From positions 2,501 through 66,500 of the forward strand of contig JABAKD010000011.1 in NCBI GenBank assembly GCA_012845835.1: a stretch of 64,000 bases of DNA, given 5' to 3'. Shown one piece after another: positions 35,053-46,415 of this stretch; the first letter of the stretch is position 1, and every line of letters starts with the position of its first letter. The notes beneath the pieces are model-generated. The model was not told the DNA's origin. It did no database searches and saw only the letters and a list, made by a program, of their open reading frames with translations. Position numbers and translations under genes: made by a program. The DNA is from Undaria pinnatifida. Taxonomy: Eukaryota; Sar; Phaeophyceae; Laminariales; Alariaceae.

Positions 35053-36772
35053 TATTATAAAAATGAAAATACACTCTAGCTGTGAGATCGAGGATTTTGT
35101 CGAAACTCGTCTTTGCTAGCCGTGTGGGATACTCCGATCACGCGTATTACGGGTTGAGTGTCCTCATTAAGGGTATAGGTCGGCGACTCCCCTTGCAACT
35201 ACAGTGTAGCTATCAGGATCAACAGGGTGATGTTAGTCAGTCTGTGCGCGGAAACTATAAAACCCGTTTTTGAGGGGGGAAAAATCTGACAGCTGTGAAT
35301 ATATTATACAAAAAAAAATGAATAAATATACACTCTAGCTGTGAGATCGAAGATTTTGTCGAAACTCATATTTGCAAGCTCTGTGTGATACTCCGATCAC
35401 GCGTATTACGGGCTGTGTGTCCTCAGTAAAGGATAAAGGTCGGCGACGCCCCTTGGAACTACAGTGTAGCTATCGGGGTCAACAGGGCGGTGCTAGTCAG
35501 TCTGTGCGCGGAAACTATAAAACCCGTTTTTGAGGGAGACACGATCTATCAGCTGTGGAAGGAATGCATCATTTTATCATGTATACCCTGTAAGTCGTAC
35601 AACCAGCGAGGAGAGGACGGAGTGTTCGAAGGGGTGGGGAGGGAGGGTTCGTAGAAGGGGGGGGGTGGGGGGGATTTCCAACAGCTTTAGTTCGCATAGA
35701 TATAGGGACTTGCTATACACGTGGTGCTAGGTCTAGGCGATAGTTCGGGTGGTGGGGAAGGAGAGGGCGTTTGAGGGGGGGGGATTGACGCAACGGCATG
35801 GATGGCTAGAAATATAATTAGATGATATCAGCTGCCTGGTACTGTTTATTACTCTGGCATATTTTGATTTTAGGTGGGGTGTTTGAACAAGGTGGAGCAG
35901 GGGGGGGGGAAAGGGGGGGGGGGGGGAGGGGCGGAAATGAATTGGAGCTACGGCATGGATGGCTAGAAATATAGTGAGGTGATATAATATACATGAAAAT
36001 GTGTGGGGAGTCGAAATTGGGAAATGGTTGGCCAAGAGTCGTAGAAGAGGTGCGCAGTACCCACACGTCAACGCGGGTTAACAATTGGTTGAGACTTCAG
36101 ATTCCTTTTTAAACGGCGAAAAAACAGCGTGATAAAATAGAACCGACGGGATCGGGGGGGAAGGGAAGAAGCAATAGCAGCAGCGTCATGCTGTAAACAT
36201 TGTCCAATTGTGTGCTGTTGGTGTGCGTTTAATGGTGCGCGTTTAATGGCTTCGGTACATGTGCATGCGGGCGCCCTGAAAAACATTTACTACATAACCC
36301 CCCAATAATAAACTGGTGCCAAAACCGTCAGATTTATCCCCTCGAAAGGATTTATAGCTTACATGCACAAATTGCCCCCTTCCCCCCCCCCCCCCCCCCC
36401 CCCCCCCCTGCCAAACCCGCTCGCTTTTGATCAAAACCAGGCCCCCACGTCCTTCAAAACTCCGCCCCAACCCCCTCACCGGTTATTCGACTTACAAGAT
36501 TCACTTGATAAAAGGATACATTTCCCTTCACAGCTATCAGATTTTGTCCCCCTCAGAAACGGGTTTTATAGTTTCCGCGCACAGACTGACTAAAATCATC
36601 CTGTTGACCCTGATAGCTACACTGTAGTTGTAAGGGGGGTCGCCGACCTATATCCTTAATGAGGACACACAACTCGTAATGCGCGCGATCGGAGTATCAC
36701 ACACAGCTTGCAAAGATGAGTTTCGACGAAATCTTCGATCTCACAGCTGGAGTGTATTTTCATTTTTTATAA
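35053..36772. mobile_element. Fold-back (long-TIR) element with duplicated left arm
   Basis: Left arm copies at 35053-35290 and 35318-35560 are direct repeats. The right arm at 36520-36772 is their reverse complement (ACACTCTAGCTGTGAGATCG, CTCCGATCACGCGTATTACG, AACTACAGTGTAGCTATC, GCGGAAACTATAAAACCCG). The right arm matches the outer left arm best. The centre has no gene. It holds G-runs at 35640-35670 and 35898-35930, and a 27-C run at 36382-36408. It is non-autonomous; no target-site duplication was identified. Confidence 0.8.
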
Positions 36773-37084
36773 TAACTAAAAAGCTTATCATTTTGCCTCT
36801 TTGTCCCATCGAAGTGCGGCTTCCGCACAACCTAGAAACACAGGCCTCCGATCTTAGGATCAGAGACCTTGGCAGTCTCCTTCGCTCTGAGACCAGAGAG
36901 GGGTGCCCCCGGATGTTTATTAGGTTCGGAAAGACGCAGGCAGTGGTCCGATTCAAGGAGATGGAAGAAATGGAAGAGAGAGGTGTTTATTATCCTTAGT
37001 CTGGTGGGTAACAAGGCGGAAACCAAGCACCCAATCAATGGGGCTTGAGTAGCTACCCATTATTTACGCGGACGCACTCGCTCT

Positions 37085-37460
37085 TGCAGACATTTACCCG
37101 AAGAGCCTCTCTCTCTACGCATCATCTACCTTAAGTTACCCGCCTTCTACCTACGCCTGCTGTCCATCGTGGATCGTCATGTTTCGTGTCATCTCTAGCA
37201 GTCTGGTTACGTCTCACGAAGTACCAGGTACTCAACTACTACTGTACGTTCCTGTACGACGATTGTGCAACGATTGTACGACGATTGCTATCAATGCCTA
37301 ACAACCTGTCTAGTCGAAACTGCACTATTATACCCTTCTCTGCCCCAAAATACCGTCTGTTAGCAGTCGTGCTGCAGTTTCACGGGAGCTTTCCCTTGCC
37401 GCATTGGCCCAGCGTCGGTCTTCGCGTGGCCCCGGTGATCCTGCTCTGTTTCTAGGAGAC
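37085..37460 (+). repeat. Dispersed direct repeat F, copy 1 (about 375 bp)
   Basis: Collinear with 42045-42400: CTTGCAGACATTTACCCGAAG, CCGCCTTCTACCTACG, CTGCTGTCCATCG, AGCAGTCTGGTTACGTCT, GCATTGGCCCA. Identity is perhaps 70 per cent. The two copies flank the minus-strand gene region in the same orientation, as old LTRs would, but TG/CA ends are not evident. Confidence 0.7.
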
Positions 37461-38355
37461 TGGCTCGCCCCCCAGTCTCGAACTCCGAAACTGTACCGCA
37501 ATCTAATCTCACCACAAAAGTCCACCCTGGTCCACCGCCATATAGAGGGCGGTCGATGGAACAACCATCGTATATGAGATTGCGTATCACAGGGACTACA
37601 TCGCTACCTCATGGAAACAAACAACGTCCGAAACAAAATGCATGCCAAATGTACTACAATTCTCGAGGGCAAAATGTACCAGGTAGTTTATTGTGTACTC
37701 CGAATGCCCCAACTCCTGCTAAATGTATTAAATTGTCGTAGACAAAAACGCCCTTGTCTCTGTACCCCGATCGCCTCATTCTGAAATGTACTCGTTTATG
37801 TATTACGACCGTCTCGCCCCCCAAAGTTAACCTTCAAAACGTTTTTGTCCCTCTTTAACCTCCGACCTTACTTGCCTGATTCCCTTACTGGTACTGCAAC
37901 CCCCGAGAACAAAAATCCTGCTGAACGTGTCTTGCAATCCTTTTAGAACAAAATGCAACATTCTGTTTACCCTGATTGAGCTTCACTCCGCAATTTGCTG
38001 GTTTTGTAATGGGACTCCCCAGCCCCCCCGAAGTTAACCTGCAACATGGGCTTGTCCCTCTGCCTCTAACCTTCGACCCCACCCGACCTCCGTATTAGCA
38101 CCGTAACCCCCCCGCCCCCCCGAGTTTAACCTGTAGCATGGCCTTGTCCCTCTGCCTGCAAACTCCGACTCCTCCGAGCTCCCTCTACTCCAACGATGGT
38201 GAGTAGTTCTTCGGGCTCCCCGTTCGCTGGTGTATTTGCCAGCGCCAAGATCCTCGCTCCTCGCTAACTGTTATCAGTGTCAACCTTGATGGATGAACGC
38301 TGTATAGCTTCCCCAAGTCTAGCATCTGAATGGTATGCGTCTCCGCGTCCTCCGA

Positions 38356-40893
38356 TTATGCCACCACTTGCGTCAGCTGCCATCCTGTGAGGGTCGTTTT
38401 GAAATAGATATACGAACCAACGATGTGAGATAAATACAGACTCGGCCTCTGCCGACCGTCACGATGCACTATATATTCTGTCGGCACATGCCTCTCGCCT
38501 TTTTCACTTGCAATAGCTTGCTTAGCTACTTTAACTATGTACCGACGATAGTTTGAGTCGTCCCCTCTGACTTGTTCGGGTTCTCCCACCCAGTATCTGA
38601 CCATCAAGTTCCGATACAGTACTGCGTCAAATCCTCTCCATGCTCCCATGCGGGGCGCTCTAGCTCATCCCACTACGAGTAGTATTGCACTGCGACTTTA
38701 GCGCCCAGCCCTCTCGTCACCCGATGCTTTGTTAGTGGGCAGTCCGTCACGCATGGTCTCAGCAGCAGCGGCACATAGACTATCACCGCCTCGTCTCCCA
38801 GGAACGTCTCCTAGTGTCCGGGGTGTTTGTTTGGACGACCCGCCGGAACACGCGACAGACGACAGACCAGTAAATTTCCGGAGTTGGGACGTTCTATTTG
38901 TTCCCCCTGTGATACTATTAATAGTCTAGTCTAATGGTTTAACTTCAATATTTCAATACTTCAATACTTCAATACCGCACATCCCTTTTACTCCTGGATT
39001 GGATTTAATCCGTTTGCCCTGCTATTTCACTTCTCGGTGTGCTGTTTGCTGAACGCGATATTACGATACTAACAGTATCGTCCTTACCCTTGGCTGCCAA
39101 CCGTTTTCTGGCATATGTATTCTCCAAACTCGAACGCCGCTTTACAACTATACTATTTCTCTGGGATTCAAGTGGTTCTGCCGCAGCATAAAAATCGATT
39201 TGGCCTGCACCTGCCGCCACACCGGCGCTACCACCTCCTCCGTCTAGGTTTATTACTGTCACATCCTGCTCCGACTTCGAGCCTAAAAACCCCCTTCTTT
39301 CCTCGGCCATCGGACATGCACGTAACAGTAGGCCGGGTTTTTAGCTGGCCGCTGACTCCTGAACTCTCACCGAGATAGCGGGCTGTCGTCACGTATCGCA
39401 TTCACTCGCGGACTTTCAGGCTGTCCCGTCTGGTTTTGCTCACGTTTTCAGTCGCTCTGTATCTGCTGCCATGATAACCTTCTTGCTCATCCGCGGTTGG
39501 TGGTGCCGGTCGATATTCTCTCTCACCCCTCATAATTGTCGCCCGTTCGCGGCTCCAGCCCGCCCAAGATTATCCCCGCCGGCCTCCTCAACCGAGGCTG
39601 CACTCCGCTGGCACCTATACAGCAAACATCTGGAGCTGGGTCATATTTTATCAGGTGCGCGCCTCTTGTTCTCATTTTCATGGCCGGCCGCAGTTGTTAA
39701 ATTAAAGGTGGGGGACACAGAGTGCCCCCTGTAGGTCTGCCAATTGAGCAGGTCCTCGGAGAGTACTCACTTTGGTTCCTTCGTAGAGATATAGCTTTAT
39801 TCATTTCCACCAGAGCCCGGGATAGCTTCTGAGATCGGAGGCACGTGCCTCCGATCTACTTCCTAACTTTCCCGAATATAAAACGCCAACCTTGTCATAC
39901 GAAACCCATCCAAATGATCTCAAATTCGGATACCTACAGGCCTATGGTTGATCCCCTTTAAGTCTGAGCGGAATTTCCGAGGTGCGGCCTCTACGACAGC
40001 TTCCCGGGCAAGCATCCTTCGTTGAATCGTATGTAATACCCTCCTTCGGCCGCCTTCGTACCGTCTGTGCTAGTGATATCGATATTAACCCAAGAAACTG
40101 CATTCGGACCCAACGGCATCGTAAACCCAGCCTGAACACCATTCACTACACTACACTACTTACATAGAGAGAGAAAAGGTGCCCGCAGATTTCTGATTGG
40201 CCAATTTTATTGAAAGGATATTTCTGATTGGCCAGAAATCCCTTGTCGGCATGTCACGTCATCCACGGCGGCATCATTCTCTTCAAGAAGAATCAAAATA
40301 TTCCATTATTTGACCGTGGATGATGCTGATTGATGATGATTGGTCAATACTACTTACATTCACTACTTACATTCACTACTTACATTTACTACTTACATTT
40401 ACCACTTACATTCACTACTTACATTCGCTACTTGCATCAATTCACTAATTACATTTACTACTTACATTCACCACTTACATTCGCTACTTACATTCACTAA
40501 TTACGTTCACTACTTACATTCACCACTTACATTCACCACTTACATTCGCTACTTACATTCACTAATTACATTCACTGGTTACATTCACCACTTACATTCA
40601 CCGGTTACATTCAAAAGTTATGTTCACTACTTACGTTCACTACGTAGTTACATTGAGTATTTTCGGCGGTTCCCTTTCGCGCGCGGTGAATGCTACCACG
40701 GTTTCGTTTTCATTGGTGTCGACGTACTTTCGTATTAGGGAAATCCGGCCATCCATCACGCTCTACTAATACTGTGCGCGCTATTCCATCGCCGGGTGTT
40801 ACGTGCGCGTGTACCGCCAAACAATCCGTCGGGACTCGTTCTTCACCAGAGACGATTGCCCCTTCTCCCTCTATCTGTACGTTTAACCGTACC
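38356..40893 (-). CDS. Multi-exon unknown gene, 3' part (seven exons, 339 codons plus stop)
   Basis: Minus-strand exons in order: 40728-40893 (enters in phase 2), 39995-40131, 39891-39933, 39771-39828, 39527-39635, 39088-39293, 38356-38657, with a TAA stop at 38358-38356. Phases agree at all six joins. Donors are GTACGT, GTAGAG, GTTGGC, GTGAGT, GTGAGA and GTAAGG, and two introns are only about 61-62 bp. Segments read naturally: GEERVPTDCLAVHAHVTPGD, SWVNIDITSTDGTKAAEGGY, ALVEMNKAISLRRNQ, KRRSSLENTYARKRLA, LYRNLMVRYWVGEPEQ. The first intron holds the 15-bp minisatellite at 40340-40640. No domain is recognised. An upstream exon is likely (see 40990-41149), but its phase does not join directly. 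Alternative reading: the 39.8-kb exons belong to two ORFs overlapping at ATGA (39801-39804). Confidence 0.5.
40340..40645 (+). repeat. 15-bp minisatellite TTCACTACTTACA
   Basis: Some twenty units of TTCACTACTTACATT with drift, in the large first intron of the minus-strand gene model. Confidence 0.95.
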
Positions 40894-40989
40894 CTGCTAG
40901 ATGTGATCAACCAAACACCATGAAAGCCCCCCCATTCCGTGCTGGTGTCTCTGACAACCCATTCTACGATGCAGATCCAAACGCCAGCA

Positions 40990-41149
40990 TGTGCTCCCAT
41001 ACCTTGTTCCGAATGAAGTTGGATGGTCTCTCGGTGTCCAGTTGTACCGTGCACGCGTGTGTCCGCATGGCTTTGGACCCTCCGAAATGTGCGCTCGGGC
41101 CGTGCCCCCTGTCCAGCGTCACTCTTCCGCCGACCGCTCGCATGAACTC
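40990..41149 (-). CDS. Putative exon upstream of the minus-strand gene
   Basis: After CTACCTGCAG the frame GAG TTC ATG opens at 41149 and reads EFMRAVGGRVTLDRGHG, then CTVQLDTERPSNFIRNK, ending at an AAG/GTATGG donor near 40990. A CTAAC branch-point-like motif lies just before the acceptor. The frame looks coding, but its exit phase (0) does not match the next exon (phase 2), so a linking exon or another acceptor must exist, or this belongs to a different transcript. Confidence 0.4.
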
Positions 41150-41469
41150 CTGCAGGTAGTTAGCCCGCTATCCCTTTGCAGCGTCGACCTGGCAAGGTGA
41201 AAACACAGTGCGATGCACGTTATTACGCTGGTTGTGCGTCGGCTCGAGTGCATGTATGCTGTCGGGCATACCCGGCGTGCTCGAAAAATCTCCGATGTGA
41301 GACGACTACAGTACTACTACTAAGGCAGAGTGTGTTTGAGGTCGTGTTGGATCCATCAAAACAAACCATTCATCTGGACACAGTTAGTGCCTTCTCTCTC
41401 TCGCTCAAATACGATCGGCATATTGTCTACGTACGTACATTGCGAGTGCCGTACCTCTCTTTCGGTGTT

Positions 41470-41690
41470 GCCACCATTACCATTGCCGTTACCGTTACCA
41501 TTACCGTTCCCGTTACCGTTACCATTACCGTTACCACCGTTGTTACCATTATTACCACTACCGTTACCATTACCACTACCATTACCATTACCGTTACCAT
41601 TACCGTTACCATTACCGTTCAGTGTACAATGTACAGTGTACAGCAGTGTAGTGTACAGCAGTGTACAGTGTACAGTGTGATTTCATAATT
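41470..41690 (+). repeat. (ATTACCGTTACC)n and GTGTACAGCA microsatellites
   Basis: A 6/12-bp TTACCATTACCG tract occupies 41475-41615. A GTGTACAGTGTACAGCAGTG tract follows. Confidence 0.95.
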
Positions 41691-41724
41691 TGCGACTGTC
41701 GGCGAGGAAGACACACGATCCTCG

Positions 41725-41870
41725 CTAAGTGAAGCCAGATGTCGTTCCCCCCCTATTAAACCTCCCCGAGCTAAGATGAGCTCTAAAGCTATTATTACCG
41801 GTGGAAGATATTTCTTGCTCCAAGTCATCAACTGAATCGGGCCCCCTCATGACCCCCTCGGCGTGGGACA
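41725..41870 (-). CDS. Possible further upstream exon or small ORF
   Basis: The minus frame reads MRGPDSVDDLEQEISSTG and SFRAHLSSGRFNRGGTTSG to a TAG at 41725. Its composition is exon-like; donors GTAATA or GTTTAA lie inside it. The join to the 41149 exon is unresolved. Confidence 0.3.
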
Positions 41871-42044
41871 AACAGCAGTGACTCGTATTTGGTGTGACCA
41901 CTGAACAACAACACACTCAACGATCGATTTGCCGTTGCTTCGAAATGCAGCAGTCGTGAGTTTCTTGCGCGCTTAGACTATTATCCCAAGTACACACTGT
42001 CCGGAACAGGGCACAAATAGTATTTCTCTCCCGTACGCTTTCGT

Positions 42045-42400
42045 TCTTGCAGAGATTTACCCGAAGGATTTCTCTCTATGCATCATCTACGTTCGGATAC
42101 CCGCCTTCTACCTGCGTCTGCTGTCCATCGCAGACCATCGTGCTCCGTGATCTAGCAGTCTGGTTACGTCTTACGAAGTACTCAACTCTGTACAAATGGA
42201 TTCCTGTGCGAAGATTGCCATGATTGCCTACTAAATAATAACTACCTGTCCAATCGAAATACTCCAAACCGTTCTGCCCTTCTCTACCCCAGCACCTCTC
42301 GTCTGATAGCAGTCGTGCGGCAGTCTCACGCTAGCCTCCCTTACCGCATTGGCCCAACGTCAGTCTCCGTGTGGCCCCGGTGGCCCTAGTCCCCAACTTC
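42045..42400 (+). repeat. Dispersed direct repeat F, copy 2
   Basis: Partner of 37085-37460 (GATTTACCCGAAGGATTTC, CCCGCCTTCTACCTGCG, TCTGGTTACGTCTTACG). Confidence 0.7.
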
Positions 42401-43059
42401 GAACTGCCTCGCAAATGTATGGAAACCAAACCGAACCACATCCGCGGCTCCGCGGGGAGAAAAATATCACCTTGTTCGCCAATACAATAAACATTTTATC
42501 TTATTATTAATATTTAAAGATTTATTATATTTGAGTACCATGGAAAACGAAATGTTCTTGGTTGAGCCTTCCACTTGACAAGCGCGCACACCAAACATCT
42601 CAAGCTTCCTCAGCCTGCACGGAGCTTATTGACCACGAATCAAAGTTCACGGCAACCACGGGGTCTTACTTGGCTCGAAATAACTCTGCATTGGAAGTCT
42701 GCTAGCAACTGGTATTGGACACGAGGCGACCATGCTTCTGGCATCTCCTGGAACGGCATGCGTGTATCGAGGAACCATTGTGCACTCAATTGGACTCGGC
42801 AATGTCCAGGCAAGTTTCGTACCAGTCCCTGGTACATACAGCAGTACTCATACGAGTAGTTAGTCGGCAGGGTATAGGGTACTGTATAGGGTTAGTTCGA
42901 GCGAGTGTTTTCTATGATCGAGATGGACTGCCGTAACTCTCACGGTAGTACGCATTGATGCTGTGTTGGTAATGGCATCTTTCAGGGTACAGCAGTACCT
43001 TGTATGATAAAACATCAGTAGTGCTGCTATTAATAATGAACTCACAGCTGACGCCGTTA
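42401..43059. other. Intergenic, nothing convincing
   Basis: A plus-strand frame at 42575-42859 is open for 94 codons, with an antisense frame of similar length. Neither looks like a known protein. An AT-rich patch lies at 42480-42540. Confidence 0.4.
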
Positions 43060-43870
43060 GGCCATTTCTTATACAGCCGGATTTTTCAGTCGAAAACGGC
43101 CGTTTTCGACTAAAGCCCAAATCGGGCTTTCATACACAAACAGTCGAAAAAGGGCTTTTTCGACGACACTTTTTTCCACTGAGAATTCCGACTGCCGGAT
43201 CCAGTCGAAAAACTCGACTTGTTCGACTGGATCCTCTAGTCGAAAAACTCAGTCGAAAAAAATCAACTCCTGATTTTCGAACCCATCGCATCGCTCATCC
43301 CACCACAAAGCACCCACACACCCACACACCCATACAAGGTACCACACAGCAATATCATACAACAGCGCCGACGCTGCCTTGGCTCTCACTGCTGTTGCTT
43401 CTCGCCGCAAGTCAGCGTGGCGCACTCTTAGCTGCGCTCGCCAGCAGCGTGTATCACACGACAACAGTAGCGTGCGTCAGCGATGCCATTTTGCCAACAG
43501 CGATACGCCTGCTGTAGTTTTGGCTCTCGGCTGAGTGCAACGCCACGGACATAGCTTTGGCGGCTTTCGGCTAAGCCCAACGCCACCAACCCGCCTGGAC
43601 GAAGGTTCGTCGCGCGCGAAGCACGCATTGCTCGCAAAGAATGCGCGAAGCACAGGTGACAGAGCTGCCAACCGATTTTCGACTGCCATACAGCAGTACA
43701 GAAGTACTCCCTCACACCAACCGCCTCTAGGAAAAGCACAAAAACTATAAAATCTTATTAAAATCGACTCGACTGGCGATAAAGGAGAGACCAGAAGCAT
43801 CCAGTCGAAAAAAAAACAGTCGAAAACGGCCATTTTCGACTGGCGGAATTTGACTGTGTAAGAAATAGCC
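43060..43870. mobile_element. Non-autonomous TIR transposon, 811 bp, PIF/Harbinger-like
   Basis: Terminal repeats GGCCATTTCTTATACAG (43060-43076) and, as reverse complement, GGCTATTTCTTACACAG (43854-43870) match at 15 of 17 bases. The flanking trinucleotides are TTA (left) and TTG (right), compatible with a mutated 3-bp TWA duplication. The interior ends carry many short inverted and direct copies of CAGTCGAAAA / TTTTCGACTG (43090-43260, 43800-43845). There is no transposase; mobilisation would need a related autonomous element. Confidence 0.78.
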
Positions 43871-43889
43871 TTGATTATGGAATAATTTT

Positions 43890-44185
43890 GTAATTTTTTT
43901 TCTTTTTTCTTTTTCAACCTCCGGCGGATGGGGAAAAATAAAGCTTTAGCTTACCACACTTCACGTATTTTCATACGCGTCGTGTGTCGATTTAACTCAG
44001 TTGCTTTCGCAGCCCAACGCTAGCTGGCGCACCCTTCGGGTCCCATCGTAGGTATAGCGTAAGCTGTCCCTATCAGTGGTCTTCGCTGCCATTGTATACG
44101 GATGCGTGTGTATGTAAACCTTTTTTTTAGGCTTCACTTTTCCCCATCCACCGGAGGATAAAAAAAGAAAAAAAAGCATTGGGCG
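43890..44185. repeat. About 40-bp inverted repeat pair enclosing 200 bp
   Basis: CCTCCGGCGGATGGGGAAAA (about 43918-43937) pairs with the reverse complement of TTTTCCCCATCCACCGGAGG (about 44146-44165), with T-rich and A-rich extensions. Possibly a small MITE. Confidence 0.65.
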
Positions 44186-44231
44186 GCACGCAATCAAATT
44201 CGTTCCGCGTGCTGCACCGCTTTGTCCGGAA

Positions 44232-45640
44232 TGTTGTTGTTGTTCTCACATTAACTCGCATAATCAAGTCCGTGGTCACAGGACAGGCTCCATTCACTCT
44301 GGAGCTGAGGAATACCCCAGGGAAAACACACACAACCCAAGGTGGTACTGTACTCGCATATATCACAGCTGACGCAATTCATGCCTCCACCAGAAACATT
44401 TAAATGTGAAATCGGGAGTCAGTCTACGATGTGCCAGGTCCATGCCGGTGCATACGTCTCATTACTCACGCCTGGAGAAACCAACTATTCCGATTGCCAC
44501 CCAATGAAGACTACCACGTATATTATAAAAAATGAAAATACTGTACACTCCAGCTGTGAGATCGAAGATTTCGTCTACATTACACGTAGTATCTATCACT
44601 ACGCATACGCACGACAGGCGTAAGGGCCCGTATTAACGAGGAACTTGCAAAATCGAATTTCGATTTTTTTTTATAGAATTTAATTTAATTTGCATCTGAT
44701 TGGTCAAGAAATAAATCACCAAGCAGGCATTCTCAGAATTATTACGAAAAATCAAATTCAACAAAGAAGTAAAAAAAGACTTTCTCGGTCGAATTTTGTC
44801 GAAAATCGAAATTGAATTTAGGGAGTTTGTCCACCTAGACATGGCTTGTTCTGTGTAACCGAAGCCGGCCACGCGAATTGGTGCCATGTCGTCGGCTGAT
44901 TGAGAGGCGAGCAGCCAACATTGCGAGAGGTAGGACCACCGGAGCAGCCGCAGCGCGGCCTCCGAAGGTCCTTAGCACAGCCTAGACCGCCTGCGACGCT
45001 TCGAAAACAACCGAGACCGCCGCAAACCCAGTTTTTCGTCCCCCTGCACCTCGAAAGTTACACGACCAACTACCACATGATGACTTCGCTCAGAAGTTCG
45101 ACAGCTATATCCCCGTCGCTGCTGCCCGTGTCGGGCGGCGGGGTGGCGCCAGCCCATCCAAGAGACACCTAGAGCCATAGCCTCCAAGCCGCTGCCGGCC
45201 AAAAGAATCTGCGGCTAGCCGCGGCGCTCCGGGGAGGACGCGAGCCATCGCTCGCCTCGGCCGTTGCCCACGGGTGTTCGTTGACCCTTTTGCGTTTTTA
45301 GAATTTTTTTATTTCCTAGAACGCACTGCGCCGTTCCTTGATAAGAACCAAAGTTGAATTTTTCGTGGATTTTTCATGAAATTAAAAAAAAAAAATCGAA
45401 ATTCGATTTTGCAAGTTCCTCGTTAATTCGGGCCCTAAGTCAATTGGAGAAAGTAAACAAAGAAAAGAAAAGAAGATAAAGGAAAGGAAAGAAGAGAGAA
45501 CAAAACGAAACAAAACGAAAAAGGCAAGAAAAGAGAAGAAAAAGACAAGAAAAGCAAGAAAAGACAAGACAAGAAGAGGAAGCAAGGCAAGGAAAAAACA
45601 AGAGAAAAAAGAAAAAGAAAAGCAAGAAAAATGTCATACT
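44232..45640 (+). repeat. Dispersed repeat E, copy 2, interrupted by an insertion
   Basis: 44232-44620 and 45436-45640 together match the minus strand of 13790-14225. The insertion between them is the element at 44624-45435. A solo TIR-family end (CACTCCAGCTGTGAGATCGA) lies at 44545-44577 inside this copy. The right part (45446-45630) is an almost pure purine run. Confidence 0.85.
44624..45435. mobile_element. Non-autonomous PIF/Harbinger-like MITE, 812 bp, TAA target duplication
   Basis: Terminal inverted repeats of about 45 bp: GGGCCCGTATTAACGAGGAA at the left and GGGCCCGAATTAACGAGGAA (reverse complement) at the right, both continuing CTTGCAAAATCGAATTTCGA. The element is flanked by TAA on both sides (44621-44623, 45436-45438). 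The homologous empty site in repeat E near 13885 reads CAAGTCAATTGG. The interior has no transposase. Confidence 0.92.
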
Positions 45641-45827
45641 AGCAGACCCTCGTAGGAACTGGCTAAGGATGGCATTGGGCTAACAGAGGGTATCACGTCC
45701 ATCATCCAGGCACCTGGGAGAGAACGCAACATGGCGAAGAAATCAGGGCGGTCTTATGCTATCTTGTGACGGCCATAAATCTTGAGTACCTGGTACCAGG
45801 TACCTCGTACCGTTTTGTACTATTACA

Positions 45828-46237
45828 AGGGCTCCGCATTATGCCGGCACCCATGCTTCGGGTAGGGCAGGGCAGCACTTCGAATTGTTCGATTCAATAC
45901 TTGGTAGAGTAAAAAAGTCACCACACACAATCATAGTCTGCACGTGCAGTATGTAAGGTAATGCCAAGAGTTCGATAGAGACCAATGATCATAACAATGT
46001 ACTACTATTAACAGCTACCGTTTTTTTAACGAAACCGATTCCGAGCTTCATTCATCCGATTTCGATCGGATCAATCCGACCACACGCCGACTGACCCTTC
46101 AGTCTGGCGACGAAACGTGTCGAGGGCGTTTCTTATGGTATTTTAACTCAATCAAGCATCCGGGGCCAGTAAGGTGACTGACCATGTCCGCTGCGTGTCC
46201 TCTTCGTAGTAACTGAGAGACGCGCACTGAGCCACTT
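45828..46237 (+). repeat. Dispersed repeat D, copy 2
   Basis: Collinear with 7788-8203 (GGGTAGGGCAGGGCAGCACTT, CCATGTCCGCTGCGTGTCC). Confidence 0.88.
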
Positions 46238-46415
46238 CATCAGCACCAAACGCAATAATATTTATTTACAAGGGTGTCCGGACGTGGGGGGCCTGTCGGC
46301 CCCCCCGTCCTCCGGGTTACTGTTTACTGTAAAAGATGTGCGGTGATGCTGGTTGGTTCCACAGCAGGAGTACGCCTGCATACCAAGGGTGGGAGTGTTG
46401 AGTGTGGAATGACAG

